The notes under the pieces are model-generated. The model was not told the DNA's origin. It searched no databases and saw only the letters and a list, made by a program, of their open reading frames with translations. A stretch of DNA of 64,000 bases from Neorhizobium galegae (lineage in GTDB: Bacteria; Pseudomonadota; Alphaproteobacteria; Rhizobiales; Rhizobiaceae), in NCBI RefSeq assembly GCF_017877055.1, contig NZ_JAGIPG010000001.1, positions 1,674,001 to 1,738,000 of the forward strand. Reading direction: 5' to 3'. This document shows, in pieces, positions 56,226 through 64,000 of the stretch (within the stretch, counting starts at the first letter, position 1; each line of letters opens with the position of its first letter). The translations under genes and the position numbers were made by a program.

Positions 56226-56402
56226 GGATGTGCCTCCATATTGAGATTCGAGGATGTTGTCGCACTCATATAGGCAAACGGCAAGGCGATGGCGACGCTA
56301 AACGATTAAATTTCAATGACACTCCGTGGCAAAGCAGCGACCTGTTTTGTCCGAGCGGGACCGCGTCTTGCGACTGCTCAATTCGGATGCGACAACGAGG
56401 GT

Positions 56403-57179
56403 ATGAACACGACCAGAGATATGCGCAGGGATTTGCCGATACTGGCTATGCGCGCCGGCACTTACCGAGAGCGGCCGGCGGACGGGCCGCTTTCGAGGCT
56501 GTTTTGCCGTGTCTGGTCCCATCACCTGCCGCAGGAATTCGAGGGGCAGATTGCCGTCGTGCCGGACGGCTGCTCGGACCTGATCTGGGCTGGCGGTCAA
56601 CTGATGGTGATCGGTCCCGACCGCACCGCCGCCTTCCCTGCCCTCCGGCCTGGAGAGATTATTTTCGGCCTGCGCTTCAGGCCCGGCGCGGCTTTGCGTT
56701 GGCTCGACGTCCCGTTGAGCGAACTGGTCGGACGAGCCGTGCCGCTCCGCGAGTTCCGCGACGACGTCCGGACGATAGAAGAGCGGCTTGCCGGGGAGAA
56801 CTGTGCAATGGAGAGGCGCAGGCTGTTGAAGGCCTGGGCGGCAGGAGAGGCATCACTGGCTGCCGAGCCCCAACACCTGGCGGGAACGCTCTTCGAAGAG
56901 CTCGGCAGGGGCATGCTGCATGGCTCATCGGCGACGCAGGCACTCGGCGAGCGCACCTTGCGCCGTCGGAGCCACGATCACTTCGGGTACGGGCCGAAGA
57001 CACTCGAGCGCATCCTTCGCCTACAGCGCTTTCTTCGCATGGTGCGCCAGCCTGCATCCGGAAACCTCGCTCTTCTCGCGCTTGAAGCCGGTTATGCCGA
57101 TCAGGCGCATATGACGCGCGACGTGAAGGATCTGACCACTTTGACGCCGAGAGAGATCCGCGGGCAACTTTGCGGCTGA
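56403..57179 (+). CDS. AraC family transcriptional regulator
   Basis: A 258-residue regulator. The N-terminal part (about 15-120; VVPDGCSDLIW, LRPGEIIFGLRFRPGAALRW) matches the DUF6597-type sensor region found in a group of AraC proteins. The C-terminal part holds the two AraC helix-turn-helix motifs (LGERTLRRRSHDHFGYGPKT and LALLALEAGYADQAHMTRDV). The ligand is not known. It has no adjacent sugar gene and lies between gnd and a small SRPBCC gene, which could be its target. The start at 56403 is used. Confidence 0.88.
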   Translation: MNTTRDMRRDLPILAMRAGTYRERPADGPLSRLFCRVWSHHLPQEFEGQIAVVPDGCSDLIWAGGQLMVIGPDRTAAFPALRPGEIIFGLRFRPGAALRWLDVPLSELVGRAVPLREFRDDVRTIEERLAGENCAMERRRLLKAWAAGEASLAAEPQHLAGTLFEELGRGMLHGSSATQALGERTLRRRSHDHFGYGPKTLERILRLQRFLRMVRQPASGNLALLALEAGYADQAHMTRDVKDLTTLTPREIRGQLCG

Positions 57180-57246
57180 TTGTCCGTTTTGTTCAAGAAC
57201 CGCTGTCTCTCATCGGCTAGACCGAGGGAAAATCGAGGATTCCACC

Positions 57247-57654
57247 ATGGCCACCCTGTCCGCCCGTATCGTTCATATCGGCATCGAGAGACCTTGGCAG
57301 CAGGTCTATGCCTTCGCGAGCCAGCCTGAAAACATGCCGCTCTGGGCATCCGGCCTTGCAGCCGGGCTTACCCAGGACGGTAAAGACTGGATCGGCGACG
57401 GCGGACCGGTCGGCCTGGTGCGGGTGCGGTTCTCGCCTGACAATCCGTTCGGCATCCTCGACCACACTGTGACGATGGAAAACGGCCTCGTCGTCGAAAA
57501 CCCGTTGCGCGTCGTGGCGAACGGAGACGGGGCGGAAGTCATGTTCACGCTGTTCCAGCGCCCGGACCTCGACGACGCGGCTTTCGAGGCAGACGCCGCC
57601 CATGTGCGGAAGGATCTCCGGGCGCTGAAAGACCTGCTGGAAGAAAAGAAATAG
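57247..57654 (+). CDS. SRPBCC family protein
   Basis: A 135-residue protein with an SRPBCC fold: IVHIGIERPWQQVYAFASQP at the start, ENMPLWASGLAAGL, FGILDHTVTMENG in the middle and a C-terminal helix (HVRKDLRALKDLLEE). It is predicted to bind a hydrophobic ligand and its function is unknown. It follows the AraC regulator by 67 bases on the same strand and precedes a VOC gene by nine bases, so the two small genes are probably one transcript. Confidence 0.85.
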   Translation: MATLSARIVHIGIERPWQQVYAFASQPENMPLWASGLAAGLTQDGKDWIGDGGPVGLVRVRFSPDNPFGILDHTVTMENGLVVENPLRVVANGDGAEVMFTLFQRPDLDDAAFEADAAHVRKDLRALKDLLEEKK

Positions 57655-57663
57655 GAGGGTCCG

Positions 57664-58020
57664 ATGGGAACCAAGGGAGCGGATCGCAAGATCGACTATA
57701 TCGAGTTCAACGTGAAGGATATCGAAGCCGCCAAGGCTTTTTACGGCTCGGCCTTCGGCTGGACTTTCACGGACTACGGCCCGGACTATTGCGAATTTCA
57801 GGACGGAAGGCTGACAGGTGGATTTGCGAAATCGACGGATGTGGCAGTCAAAGGGGGGCCACTCGTTATCCTCTTCGCGGCCGGTCTGGAAGACGCCCTT
57901 GGGCGGATCGAGAAAGCCGGCGGCAGCATCGTCAAGCCGATCTTCTCATTCCCCGGCGGGCGGCGATTCCACTTTACCGATCCGGAGGGCTACGAACTGG
58001 CCACCTGGTCCGACAGGTAA
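57664..58020 (+). CDS. VOC family protein
   Basis: A 118-residue single-domain VOC protein: KIDYIEFNVKDIEAAKAFYG at the start, YGPDYCEFQDGRLTGGFAK in the middle and RFHFTDPEGYELATWS at the end. It is related to the glyoxalase/bleomycin-resistance fold. The substrate is unknown. The start at 57664 has AGGAGGGTCCG upstream, a strong ribosome site. It is adjacent to the SRPBCC gene and may be under control of the AraC regulator. Confidence 0.87.
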   Translation: MGTKGADRKIDYIEFNVKDIEAAKAFYGSAFGWTFTDYGPDYCEFQDGRLTGGFAKSTDVAVKGGPLVILFAAGLEDALGRIEKAGGSIVKPIFSFPGGRRFHFTDPEGYELATWSDR

Positions 58021-58023
58021 GGG

Positions 58024-58737
58024 TCAGGCAGCGGGGCGCCGGCGCCGGTCGGCGGTTTCCTGCATCACCAGGAGCGCGCCGATCAGCTGTGACGATCCCG
58101 AAACGCAGGGCGACATGCGGCAGCGAAAGACGACCGTCTGGCCGTTGATCTGATCCGCGTAGGTGAGCGATATGCTCTCGCCGGCAAAACACCGGTCAAG
58201 GTTCGGCTTGAAATCGTTCTTGAAACGACGGAGGCCGACAAATTCCGCGAAATGCCGGCCGATCAGTTCGTCGCGTGCGAGGTCGAGTCGGCGGGCGTTG
58301 GTCTCGTTGGAATAGAAGATCCGATAGCCCGGCGCGATCACAACGATACGGTCGGAAATGCGGTTGAGCAGGGCGTCGTCGAGAAAACCGTCAACTGTCG
58401 CATCGGCGATCACCGCGTGCTCGGGCGGCTCCGGCTCTGGGCGGCGATTGGCCGACAGACCCATTTCCGGGACGACATAACGCTCCACAAGCATCTGCAG
58501 CAAATGTCCGTTGCGGCGGACGCAGCCGCGGTCATCGGCCTCTTCGTTCAGGAGGTCGAGCGCGAAGCGGAATTGCGCCTGGATGCTGGCCGGATCCTTG
58601 CTCTGGCTCGAAAAGACGGCCAGCAGAAGCGGATCGAGTTCGCGATCGAGCGAAGCGGTCGCGGATGCATCGTTACGCTCGACCGCCTGTCGCAGATCGG
58701 CGTATTTTGACCAGAACAGATCGATCAACGCTTCCAA
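58024..58737 (-). CDS. PAS domain protein
   Basis: A 237-residue soluble protein. An N-terminal alpha-helical region (about 1-100) precedes a single PAS domain (about 115-225; DALLNRISDRIVVIAPGYRI, FYSNETNARRLDLARDELIG, and SYADQ-type strands after it). The PAS fold could sense a small ligand. No output domain is present, so it must act through a partner. The start is TTG at 58737, preceded by GAGGGGGAGGGC. It lies convergent to the VOC gene with a three-base gap. Confidence 0.75.
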   Translation of the reverse strand: MEALIDLFWSKYADLRQAVERNDASATASLDRELDPLLLAVFSSQSKDPASIQAQFRFALDLLNEEADDRGCVRRNGHLLQMLVERYVVPEMGLSANRRPEPEPPEHAVIADATVDGFLDDALLNRISDRIVVIAPGYRIFYSNETNARRLDLARDELIGRHFAEFVGLRRFKNDFKPNLDRCFAGESISLTYADQINGQTVVFRCRMSPCVSGSSQLIGALLVMQETADRRRRPAA

Positions 58738-58918
58738 AATGCCCTCCCCCTCGTCCGGAGATATCGCCGATCCTTTCCCATGATCGACGCCTCGGGTATT
58801 AAATGCGATTCAGATTAATTTATCCCTCAAAAAGCAGAGCCAATATTTGGCCGGTGACTTAACGTATAAGTCCTGTCATGCAACGCGGAGACGCGATAAA
58901 ATATAAAATATTATCCGG

Positions 58919-59848
58919 TTACAGATACCGTTTGATATGCCACCGGTCGTGGTACCAGAGCCATTGTTCCGGGTATTCGCGAACCCAGGCTTCCACCTTG
59001 TCGTTGAGGAGCTGCCCGGTGGCCTGGAGGTCGAGTTTGCCTTTCGCATCGCGCGGCAGTTCGATCTTCGGCTCGATCTCGAGCCGGAAGCGATTGCCCG
59101 GCAGTCGGATGCAGCGGGCCGGATAAACTTCCGCATCGAACTGCCGAACCAGCTTTGCGAGCAAGGGGCTCGTCTGGACGGGCTGTCCGAAAAAGCTGGT
59201 CTTGAGCCCTTTGCGGAATTTCTGATCCACAAGGACGCCAACGCCGCCGCCCGTTTCGAGCTTGCGCGCCAAAGCAAAGGACGAGCCGGCATGCGAAGGC
59301 ACGAGCTGCCCCATACGGGCGCTGCGGAAGGCAAAAACCTTGTCGGCGATGTAAGGATTGTTCGGCGGCCGGAAGAGAACCGTCACTTCGAGGCCGAACG
59401 CGTTACCGGCGACCGGCAGCAGTTCGAAATTGCCTGTATGGGCCGTGAAGACGATGAACGGGCGCGGATTGTCGCGCAGGTCCACGAAGATCGGCACGCC
59501 CGAGACTTCCACCCTGCCCGGTTTGTCCTGTTCGGGATCGAAATCGAACAGCCTGTCGAGGAAGACGTATTCGGCGGCGAGCCGGCCCATATGGCCCCAG
59601 CTCGCTATGGCGATCTCCTCAAGCTCCTCGTCGGTCTTTTCCGGATAAGCGTTGCGCAGGTTGACGAGCATCAGCTTGTGGCGGCCGAGCTTCGGCCCGA
59701 TGCGCCGCGCCATACGGTCGGCGAACCGAATGCCCGGATCCGCCGGAAAAATCTTCAGGAAATTCAGGAGCCCGAACGCGCTCTGCGCCACCACCCATTG
59801 CTGGAAGTGGAGGAGCGCCAGGGCGATCCGGGTGATGAACATCTTCAC
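58919..59848 (-). CDS. lpxXL: Lipid A very-long-chain acyltransferase LpxXL
   Basis: LpxXL transfers the 27-hydroxyoctacosanoyl group from AcpXL to lipid A at the inner membrane. The 309-residue protein belongs to the LpxL/HtrB acyltransferase family. It has an N-terminal hydrophobic segment and the catalytic motif HTGNFE (His137-Glu142). Its assignment to LpxXL, rather than to ordinary LpxL, rests on its place at the end of the adh-fabF1XL-fabF2XL-fabZXL-acpXL cluster. The GTG at 59848 or the ATG two codons later (59842) is the start. Confidence 0.9.
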   Translation of the reverse strand: MKMFITRIALALLHFQQWVVAQSAFGLLNFLKIFPADPGIRFADRMARRIGPKLGRHKLMLVNLRNAYPEKTDEELEEIAIASWGHMGRLAAEYVFLDRLFDFDPEQDKPGRVEVSGVPIFVDLRDNPRPFIVFTAHTGNFELLPVAGNAFGLEVTVLFRPPNNPYIADKVFAFRSARMGQLVPSHAGSSFALARKLETGGGVGVLVDQKFRKGLKTSFFGQPVQTSPLLAKLVRQFDAEVYPARCIRLPGNRFRLEIEPKIELPRDAKGKLDLQATGQLLNDKVEAWVREYPEQWLWYHDRWHIKRYL

Positions 59849-59858
59849 GGGAGACGCC

Positions 59859-60887
59859 TCAGTCCATCCGGAGGACGATCTTGCCGAACACCTGGCGGGT
59901 TTCCATCCGCTCCAGCGCCTTGTCGATCTCGGCGAAGGTGACTTCCGTGTCGATCACCGGATGAACGATGCCCTGGGCCATCTTCTGCATGGCATTTGCC
60001 ATGTTCTCCATGCGGCAGCCGAAGGAGCCGAATAGCTTCAGCTGCTGCTGGAAGAGCATCATCAGGTTCATGTCGGTCGAGACGCCGGACGTGGAACCGC
60101 AGGTCACGAGGCGGCCGCCGCGCTTCATGGACAGCATCGAGCCCGCCCAGGTATCCTTGCCGACATGTTCGAAGACGACGTCGACGCCCTTCTTCTTGGT
60201 GAGCTTGCGCACGACGCCCTCGAAGCGGTCGGTGCGGTAGTTGATGACGTGATCGGCGCCGAGCGCCTTGGCCCGTTCGATCTTGTCGTCCGAGCCAACG
60301 GTCGTGATGACGGTGCAGCCGATCTTCTTGGCGAGCTGGATCGCCGCCGTGCCGATGCCCGAGCCACCCGCATGGACGAGAATGGTTTCGCCCGGCTGCA
60401 GCTTGGCGTTGTCGAACAACATGTGCTCGACGGTGCCGAACGTGACCGGTGCAAGGGCTGCCGCGACCGCATCGACGCCCGGAGGTGCCGGCACCAGCAG
60501 GCGGGCCGGCAGGTTGGCCTTCTCCTGCGCAAAGCCGTCCAGATGGAAGCCGTGAACGCCCGAAACGTGTTCGCAGAGATTGTCGCGCTTCTCGCGGCAG
60601 GGTTTGCAGAGACCACAGGTGCGCGCACCATAGATCGACACGAGCTGGCCCGGCAGCACGTTCGATACGCCCGGCCCGATCGCCTCGACGACGCCGGAAG
60701 CTTCCGCGCCGATCGTCAGCGGCATCTTGCGCTTGGCGAATGCCATGCCGCGCCAGCCCCAGACGTCGATATGGTTGAGCGCGACCGCCTTGACCCGCAG
60801 CGTTACCTCACCCGGGCCCGGAGCTTCCGGCTCGGGAATGTCCACCGCTTCGAGCTTCCGGTCATCGATCAGTTGCAGAGCGCGCAT
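59859..60887 (-). CDS. Zinc-type alcohol dehydrogenase-like protein of the VLCFA cluster
   Basis: A 342-residue MDR-superfamily dehydrogenase with a zinc-binding loop (CGLCKPCREKRDNLCEH) and a NAD(P) Rossmann motif (HAGGSGIGTAAIQLAKK). In the rhizobial very-long-chain fatty acid cluster this gene lies between lpxXL and fabF1XL and probably reduces an acyl intermediate (enoyl or keto), but this has not been shown for this protein. The ATG at 60887 (MRALQLIDD) is used. The gap to the upstream gene is 57 bases. Confidence 0.88.
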   Translation of the reverse strand: MRALQLIDDRKLEAVDIPEPEAPGPGEVTLRVKAVALNHIDVWGWRGMAFAKRKMPLTIGAEASGVVEAIGPGVSNVLPGQLVSIYGARTCGLCKPCREKRDNLCEHVSGVHGFHLDGFAQEKANLPARLLVPAPPGVDAVAAALAPVTFGTVEHMLFDNAKLQPGETILVHAGGSGIGTAAIQLAKKIGCTVITTVGSDDKIERAKALGADHVINYRTDRFEGVVRKLTKKKGVDVVFEHVGKDTWAGSMLSMKRGGRLVTCGSTSGVSTDMNLMMLFQQQLKLFGSFGCRMENMANAMQKMAQGIVHPVIDTEVTFAEIDKALERMETRQVFGKIVLRMD

Positions 60888-60944
60888 ATAGTCTTCCTTC
60901 GCCCGGAGGCGTCCCAATTCGTCAAACGTGATTGGCGACGGTCT

Positions 60945-62231
60945 CTAAGCCGGTTCCAGCGTCATGACAAGGCTGGCGTTCTGTCCGCCGAAGCCGAATG
61001 AGTTGGAAAGGACCGCCTTCGGCTGCCCGTCCCGCTTTTTGTTCGGCACCACATCAAGCACGATCGTCGGATCGGGGTTGGTGTAGTTGATGGTCGGCGG
61101 CAGGGTTCCGGTCAGCATCGTCTGGATCGAGAAGACGGCCTCGACGGCGCCGGCCGCGGTCAGCGTATGGCCTATCATCGACTTGTTGGAGGAAACCGGA
61201 ATTTCCTTCAGTCGATCGCCGAAGACGGCGAGCATCGCGCCATATTCCATCTTGTCGTTTTCCGGCGTCGAGGTGCCGTGCGCATTGATATAGCCGATGC
61301 CGCTTTCGTCCATGCCGGCATCCGCCAGCGCAGCACGAATCGTGGCGATCGCCGGGCCGCCGTCCGGCGAGGAACGGGTGCGGTGGAAATGGTCGGCCTT
61401 TTCGCCGCAGCCCTTCATGATGCCGAGCACCTTGGCGCCGCGGGCGATCGCCGATTCGAGCGATTCGAGCACCAGCGTCGCGGCACCTTCTGCGATGACG
61501 AACCCGTCGCGATCCTTGCTGAACGGCTTGGAAGCCTTTTCCGGCGGGTCGTTCTGGGTGGAGAGCGCGGAAAGGAGCGAGAAGCGGATCAGCGCTTCGG
61601 CGCTGACCGAACCGTCGGTCGCTACCACCAGCGACCGGTCGGTACGGCCCTGGCGGATCGCTTCGACGCCGAGCTGGATGGCGGTGACACCGGAGGCGCA
61701 GGCGGTCGAGAGCGTCACCGGCAGTCCGCGTGTGCCGAACTTGTCGGCAAGGCGTTCGGAGATCGAGCCGAACTGGACGGCTTCGAGGAAGACCGGGTCC
61801 GGACGTTCGCGCATGGCGGCAAGGAAGCGGTCATAGGCGTCACCTTCGGTCTTTGACGGCGGAGCGCGGTCGGCAAGCGCAAAACGATCGCTCCATTCCG
61901 GCTCGACCGGCGGTGCGGCGAGGAAGAGCGGTCCGTCGAAATCGCCGGAAAGGCCCGACTGGGCGAGCGCCTCGGTGGTGGTCTCGCGGGCGAAGGCGAA
62001 GGAACGCTCCACGGAATTTTCGGCCGGAACGGCGATGAAATCCACCGTGCCGCTGATCCGGGTGGACAGGCCCTCGGTCGGGAAACGGGTCACCTTGTGG
62101 ATTCCGGAAGTGCCGGACGTCAGCGCAGCCCAGTTGTCGGCAAGTCCCTGGCCGAGCGAGGTGATGACGCCCATGCCGGTGATCGCGATGATCGGACGGC
62201 CGAGATGATCCTTGAAGCGGTTGTCGCTCAT
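60945..62231 (-). CDS. fabF1XL: Beta-ketoacyl-ACP synthase of the lipid A VLCFA cluster (FabF1XL)
   Basis: A 428-residue KAS II-type enzyme that extends acyl-AcpXL toward the 28-carbon chain. The catalytic cysteine is Cys178 in STACASGVTAI, with His318 in INAHGTST and His355 in NKSMIGHT, so it is a complete ketosynthase. There is an insertion of about 25 residues near 112-140. The start at 62231 (MSDNRF) has AAGGAG upstream. It is 12 bases from fabF2XL and is probably its partner. Confidence 0.93.
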   Translation of the reverse strand: MSDNRFKDHLGRPIIAITGMGVITSLGQGLADNWAALTSGTSGIHKVTRFPTEGLSTRISGTVDFIAVPAENSVERSFAFARETTTEALAQSGLSGDFDGPLFLAAPPVEPEWSDRFALADRAPPSKTEGDAYDRFLAAMRERPDPVFLEAVQFGSISERLADKFGTRGLPVTLSTACASGVTAIQLGVEAIRQGRTDRSLVVATDGSVSAEALIRFSLLSALSTQNDPPEKASKPFSKDRDGFVIAEGAATLVLESLESAIARGAKVLGIMKGCGEKADHFHRTRSSPDGGPAIATIRAALADAGMDESGIGYINAHGTSTPENDKMEYGAMLAVFGDRLKEIPVSSNKSMIGHTLTAAGAVEAVFSIQTMLTGTLPPTINYTNPDPTIVLDVVPNKKRDGQPKAVLSNSFGFGGQNASLVMTLEPA

Positions 62232-62242
62232 CAAAATCTCCT

Positions 62243-63442
62243 TTACGCGGCCGAGAGGACAGCAAGGCCCTCGCCGCGCGTATAACCGACTGATGTCACC
62301 ACCGCATGCTTTGCGGGCGCCGCCATCGGCCGTTCGTTCTGGGCATCGAATGTGGGAACCTTTGCGGCTCCATCCAAGGTCAGTGCGGCAAGTGCCAGAC
62401 CAAGCGGGAACTGCGCTTCCATGCCATGTCCGGTAACGCCGCCGAAACCGCGGATCGCAGCACCGGGAAACTCCGTCTCCAGCAGCGCCTTTTCGCGCGA
62501 CGCCAGATCCACGACGCCGCTGGCGCCCGAAAAGACGACCGTATCGGCCTTGGAAATGCCAGAGGCATGGCCGGCAAGACGGGTGAGGCGCTTTTCGAGC
62601 CTGCCCTCGTCGCGATTGCCGCGATCGCCTTCGATGGCATCGATGACAGCGTAGACATGCGCGCCGCGTGCTTGCGCATGGGCGCGCGATTCGAGCACCA
62701 GGAAGGCGCCGACCGTGCCCATGATCATGCCGCCGCCATCCTCAGTGGAACGCGACCACAGCGGATGCCAGCCGCCGGTCGCATGCGCACGAATACCCTC
62801 GACAAGAAGAATGATGTCGGCGCGTTCGGCGACGAATGCGCCGCCGACCAGGCTGTGGGTCGATTGGCCGGCTTTAATGCGGTGGAAGGCGGTCTCGACG
62901 GCTGAGATGCCGGCCGCCTCTTCGCCCATGAACGTGCGCGACGAACCGGTGACCTTGTGGACGATCGAGATATTGCCGGCGACCAGATTGGAAAGCTGCG
63001 CCAGAAACAGCGTCGGGCGGAGCTCGGTCGTCAGCTTCTCGTTCAAAAGCATTTCGCGGTCGTTGCGCTTCAGCGCTTCGTCGACGATCAGCGAATCGAC
63101 CTTGATGTCGCGTTCGCCGCCGCCGGCGGCCACGATCATGTCCATGGAAGCGCAGGCGTCCGCATCCGTCTTCAGGCCGGCGTCGTCGAGCGCGAGGCCT
63201 GCGGAAAACACGCCGAGCCGCTGCCAGTTCTCCATCTGGCGCTGGTCGCCACGCTTGGCGATCTGCGCCGACCAGTCGATCTCGGGCATCGGATGCACCG
63301 GATACGGCGCGAAACGATCGGTCTCGACTTTCGGGACGCCCGCTTCCGCCGACGACAGCAGCGCGATATGCGGCTCCTTGCCAACGCCCTGGCTGGTGAC
63401 GATCCCGATACCGGTGATCACGACATCATTGTCAGACTTCAT
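62243..63442 (-). CDS. fabF2XL: Ketosynthase-like protein lacking catalytic residues (FabF2XL)
   Basis: A 399-residue KAS-fold protein from the VLCFA cluster. Aligned with FabF1XL, its catalytic Cys position holds Glu175 (GEEAAGISAV) and the first histidine position holds Gly306 (SGASGVVD), while the second histidine is kept (GVTGHG, His339). The conserved lysine near that histidine is also lost. This is the pattern of a chain-length-factor subunit. It probably pairs with FabF1XL, which is complete. It starts at 63442 and is followed upstream by fabZXL. Confidence 0.9.
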   Translation of the reverse strand: MKSDNDVVITGIGIVTSQGVGKEPHIALLSSAEAGVPKVETDRFAPYPVHPMPEIDWSAQIAKRGDQRQMENWQRLGVFSAGLALDDAGLKTDADACASMDMIVAAGGGERDIKVDSLIVDEALKRNDREMLLNEKLTTELRPTLFLAQLSNLVAGNISIVHKVTGSSRTFMGEEAAGISAVETAFHRIKAGQSTHSLVGGAFVAERADIILLVEGIRAHATGGWHPLWSRSTEDGGGMIMGTVGAFLVLESRAHAQARGAHVYAVIDAIEGDRGNRDEGRLEKRLTRLAGHASGISKADTVVFSGASGVVDLASREKALLETEFPGAAIRGFGGVTGHGMEAQFPLGLALAALTLDGAAKVPTFDAQNERPMAAPAKHAVVTSVGYTRGEGLAVLSAA

Positions 63443-63481
63443 AATGTCCTCTTTGACCCACCGGACTGAACGGGCGGGTTT

Positions 63482-63955
63482 TTATGCGCCTGCGGCAATC
63501 GCATCCATCAGGCCGACCTCTTCCGCGCGCTTGCGGATGACCGGCGCCAGCGGGATTTCGCTGAACGGCATGGTGCGCAGTTTGAGCTGCGCATCGCAGA
63601 CCTTCTTGCCGTTACACGTGATCTTTGCCTTGGTCACCGCGTAACCGGATCCCTCATGCTCCAGAAACGCCTCGATGTCGAGAACCGCGTCGGGTTCCAC
63701 AAAGGCGCGCATCTTGGCACCGTCGACCGACATCAAAAACGGCATGGCGGCGAAATCGGTGGCGGCAAGCACCAGGAAACCGGAGGCCTGCGCCATGGTC
63801 TCGATCAGGAGCACGCCCGGCACCAGCGGCATTCCGGGAAAATGGCCTTCGAAGACAGGGCTTTTGGACGGCACGACAGACCGCGCCTTCAACACCTTGG
63901 CCCCAAGATCGACCGCTTCGACGCGGTCGATCATCTGGAAATATTCGAGCAGCAT
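63482..63955 (-). CDS. fabZXL: 3-hydroxyacyl-ACP dehydratase of the VLCFA cluster (FabZXL)
   Basis: A 157-residue hotdog-fold protein that dehydrates beta-hydroxyacyl-AcpXL. The catalytic histidine is His38 in EGHFPGMPLVPG and the acidic partner is Glu52 in LLIETMAQASGF. It probably serves the elongation that makes 27-hydroxyoctacosanoate. The start is ATG at 63955. It lies between acpXL and fabF2XL on the same strand. The gap to fabF2XL is 39 bases. Confidence 0.92.
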   Translation of the reverse strand: MLLEYFQMIDRVEAVDLGAKVLKARSVVPSKSPVFEGHFPGMPLVPGVLLIETMAQASGFLVLAATDFAAMPFLMSVDGAKMRAFVEPDAVLDIEAFLEHEGSGYAVTKAKITCNGKKVCDAQLKLRTMPFSEIPLAPVIRKRAEEVGLMDAIAAGA

Positions 63956-63986
63956 GAGTTTGCCGGCCCGGGATGATCAGTGACGA

Positions 63987-64000
63987 TCAGCCCTTGGCCG
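63987..64000 (-). CDS. acpXL: Acyl carrier protein AcpXL, C-terminal end only
   Basis: Only the last four codons are in the window: an unclear one, then Ala-Lys-Gly and TGA at 63987-63989 on the minus strand. This matches the expected AcpXL end and its place upstream of fabZXL. AcpXL is the dedicated carrier for the very-long-chain acyl group of lipid A. Confidence 0.6.

Overview
The window is about 64 kb of chromosome, roughly 60% G+C, from an alphaproteobacterium of the Rhizobiaceae (Rhizobium / Agrobacterium / Neorhizobium type). The evidence is the lpxXL-adh-fabF1XL-fabF2XL-fabZXL-(acpXL) cluster for the very-long-chain hydroxy acyl group of rhizobial lipid A, a DUF47-pit phosphate pair with a Pho box, a tandem glycine riboswitch ahead of gcvTHP, a RIME-like palindromic repeat, and many genes with typical rhizobial neighbours. 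I see no prophage, insertion sequence, CRISPR array or rRNA. The genus assignment is inference.

Layout. 1-9.7 kb: the start of an OsmC-like gene, a secreted protein of unknown function, tRNA-Leu(GAG), lipB, an EamA exporter, an unknown gene, an M50-type membrane protease with an N-terminal SRPBCC-like segment, a GNAT acetyltransferase, then a formaldehyde-oxidation locus (class III alcohol dehydrogenase and S-formylglutathione hydrolase, with three small conserved genes between them). 9.7-16.4 kb: a small toxin-antitoxin pair, an ATP12 / HAD / RluC / CrcB run on the minus strand, an EAL phosphodiesterase and an Lrp regulator. 16.5-23.4 kb: a DUF2000 gene broken by an in-frame amber codon, a periplasmic copper chaperone with a DUF2946 partner, the glycine cleavage operon behind its riboswitch, and an orphan flagellar-rod-like gene. 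23.5-28 kb: small enzymes, dusA, an AI-2E-type permease, a fragment of a flavin oxidoreductase gene and intergenic repeats.

28-32 kb holds two different phosphate transport systems, a Na/Pi type and DUF47-PiT, separated by a Nudix gene. 32-36 kb is one 1277-residue protein with two histidine kinase modules and two receiver domains. 36.5-41.5 kb has an FAH-family hydrolase, a gamma carbonic anhydrase, the zinc uptake genes zur-znuB-znuC / znuA with two palindromes in the divergent promoter, and an RcnB-like protein.

41.5-54.7 kb is a saccharide uptake and degradation locus. A CUT1 ABC transporter (binding protein, two permeases, ATPase), a GH2 beta-mannosidase-like enzyme, a TIM-barrel isomerase, a Gfo/Idh/MocA dehydrogenase, an aldo-keto reductase and a GH43 enzyme lie on the minus strand, with a divergent LacI regulator. 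A RIME-like repeat and two strong hairpins divide this array and may set unequal expression. 54.8-58.9 kb: gnd, an AraC regulator, two small stand-alone proteins and a PAS protein. 58.9-64 kb: the lipid A very-long-chain acyl cluster, in which one ketosynthase-like protein, FabF2XL, has lost the catalytic cysteine and one catalytic histidine.
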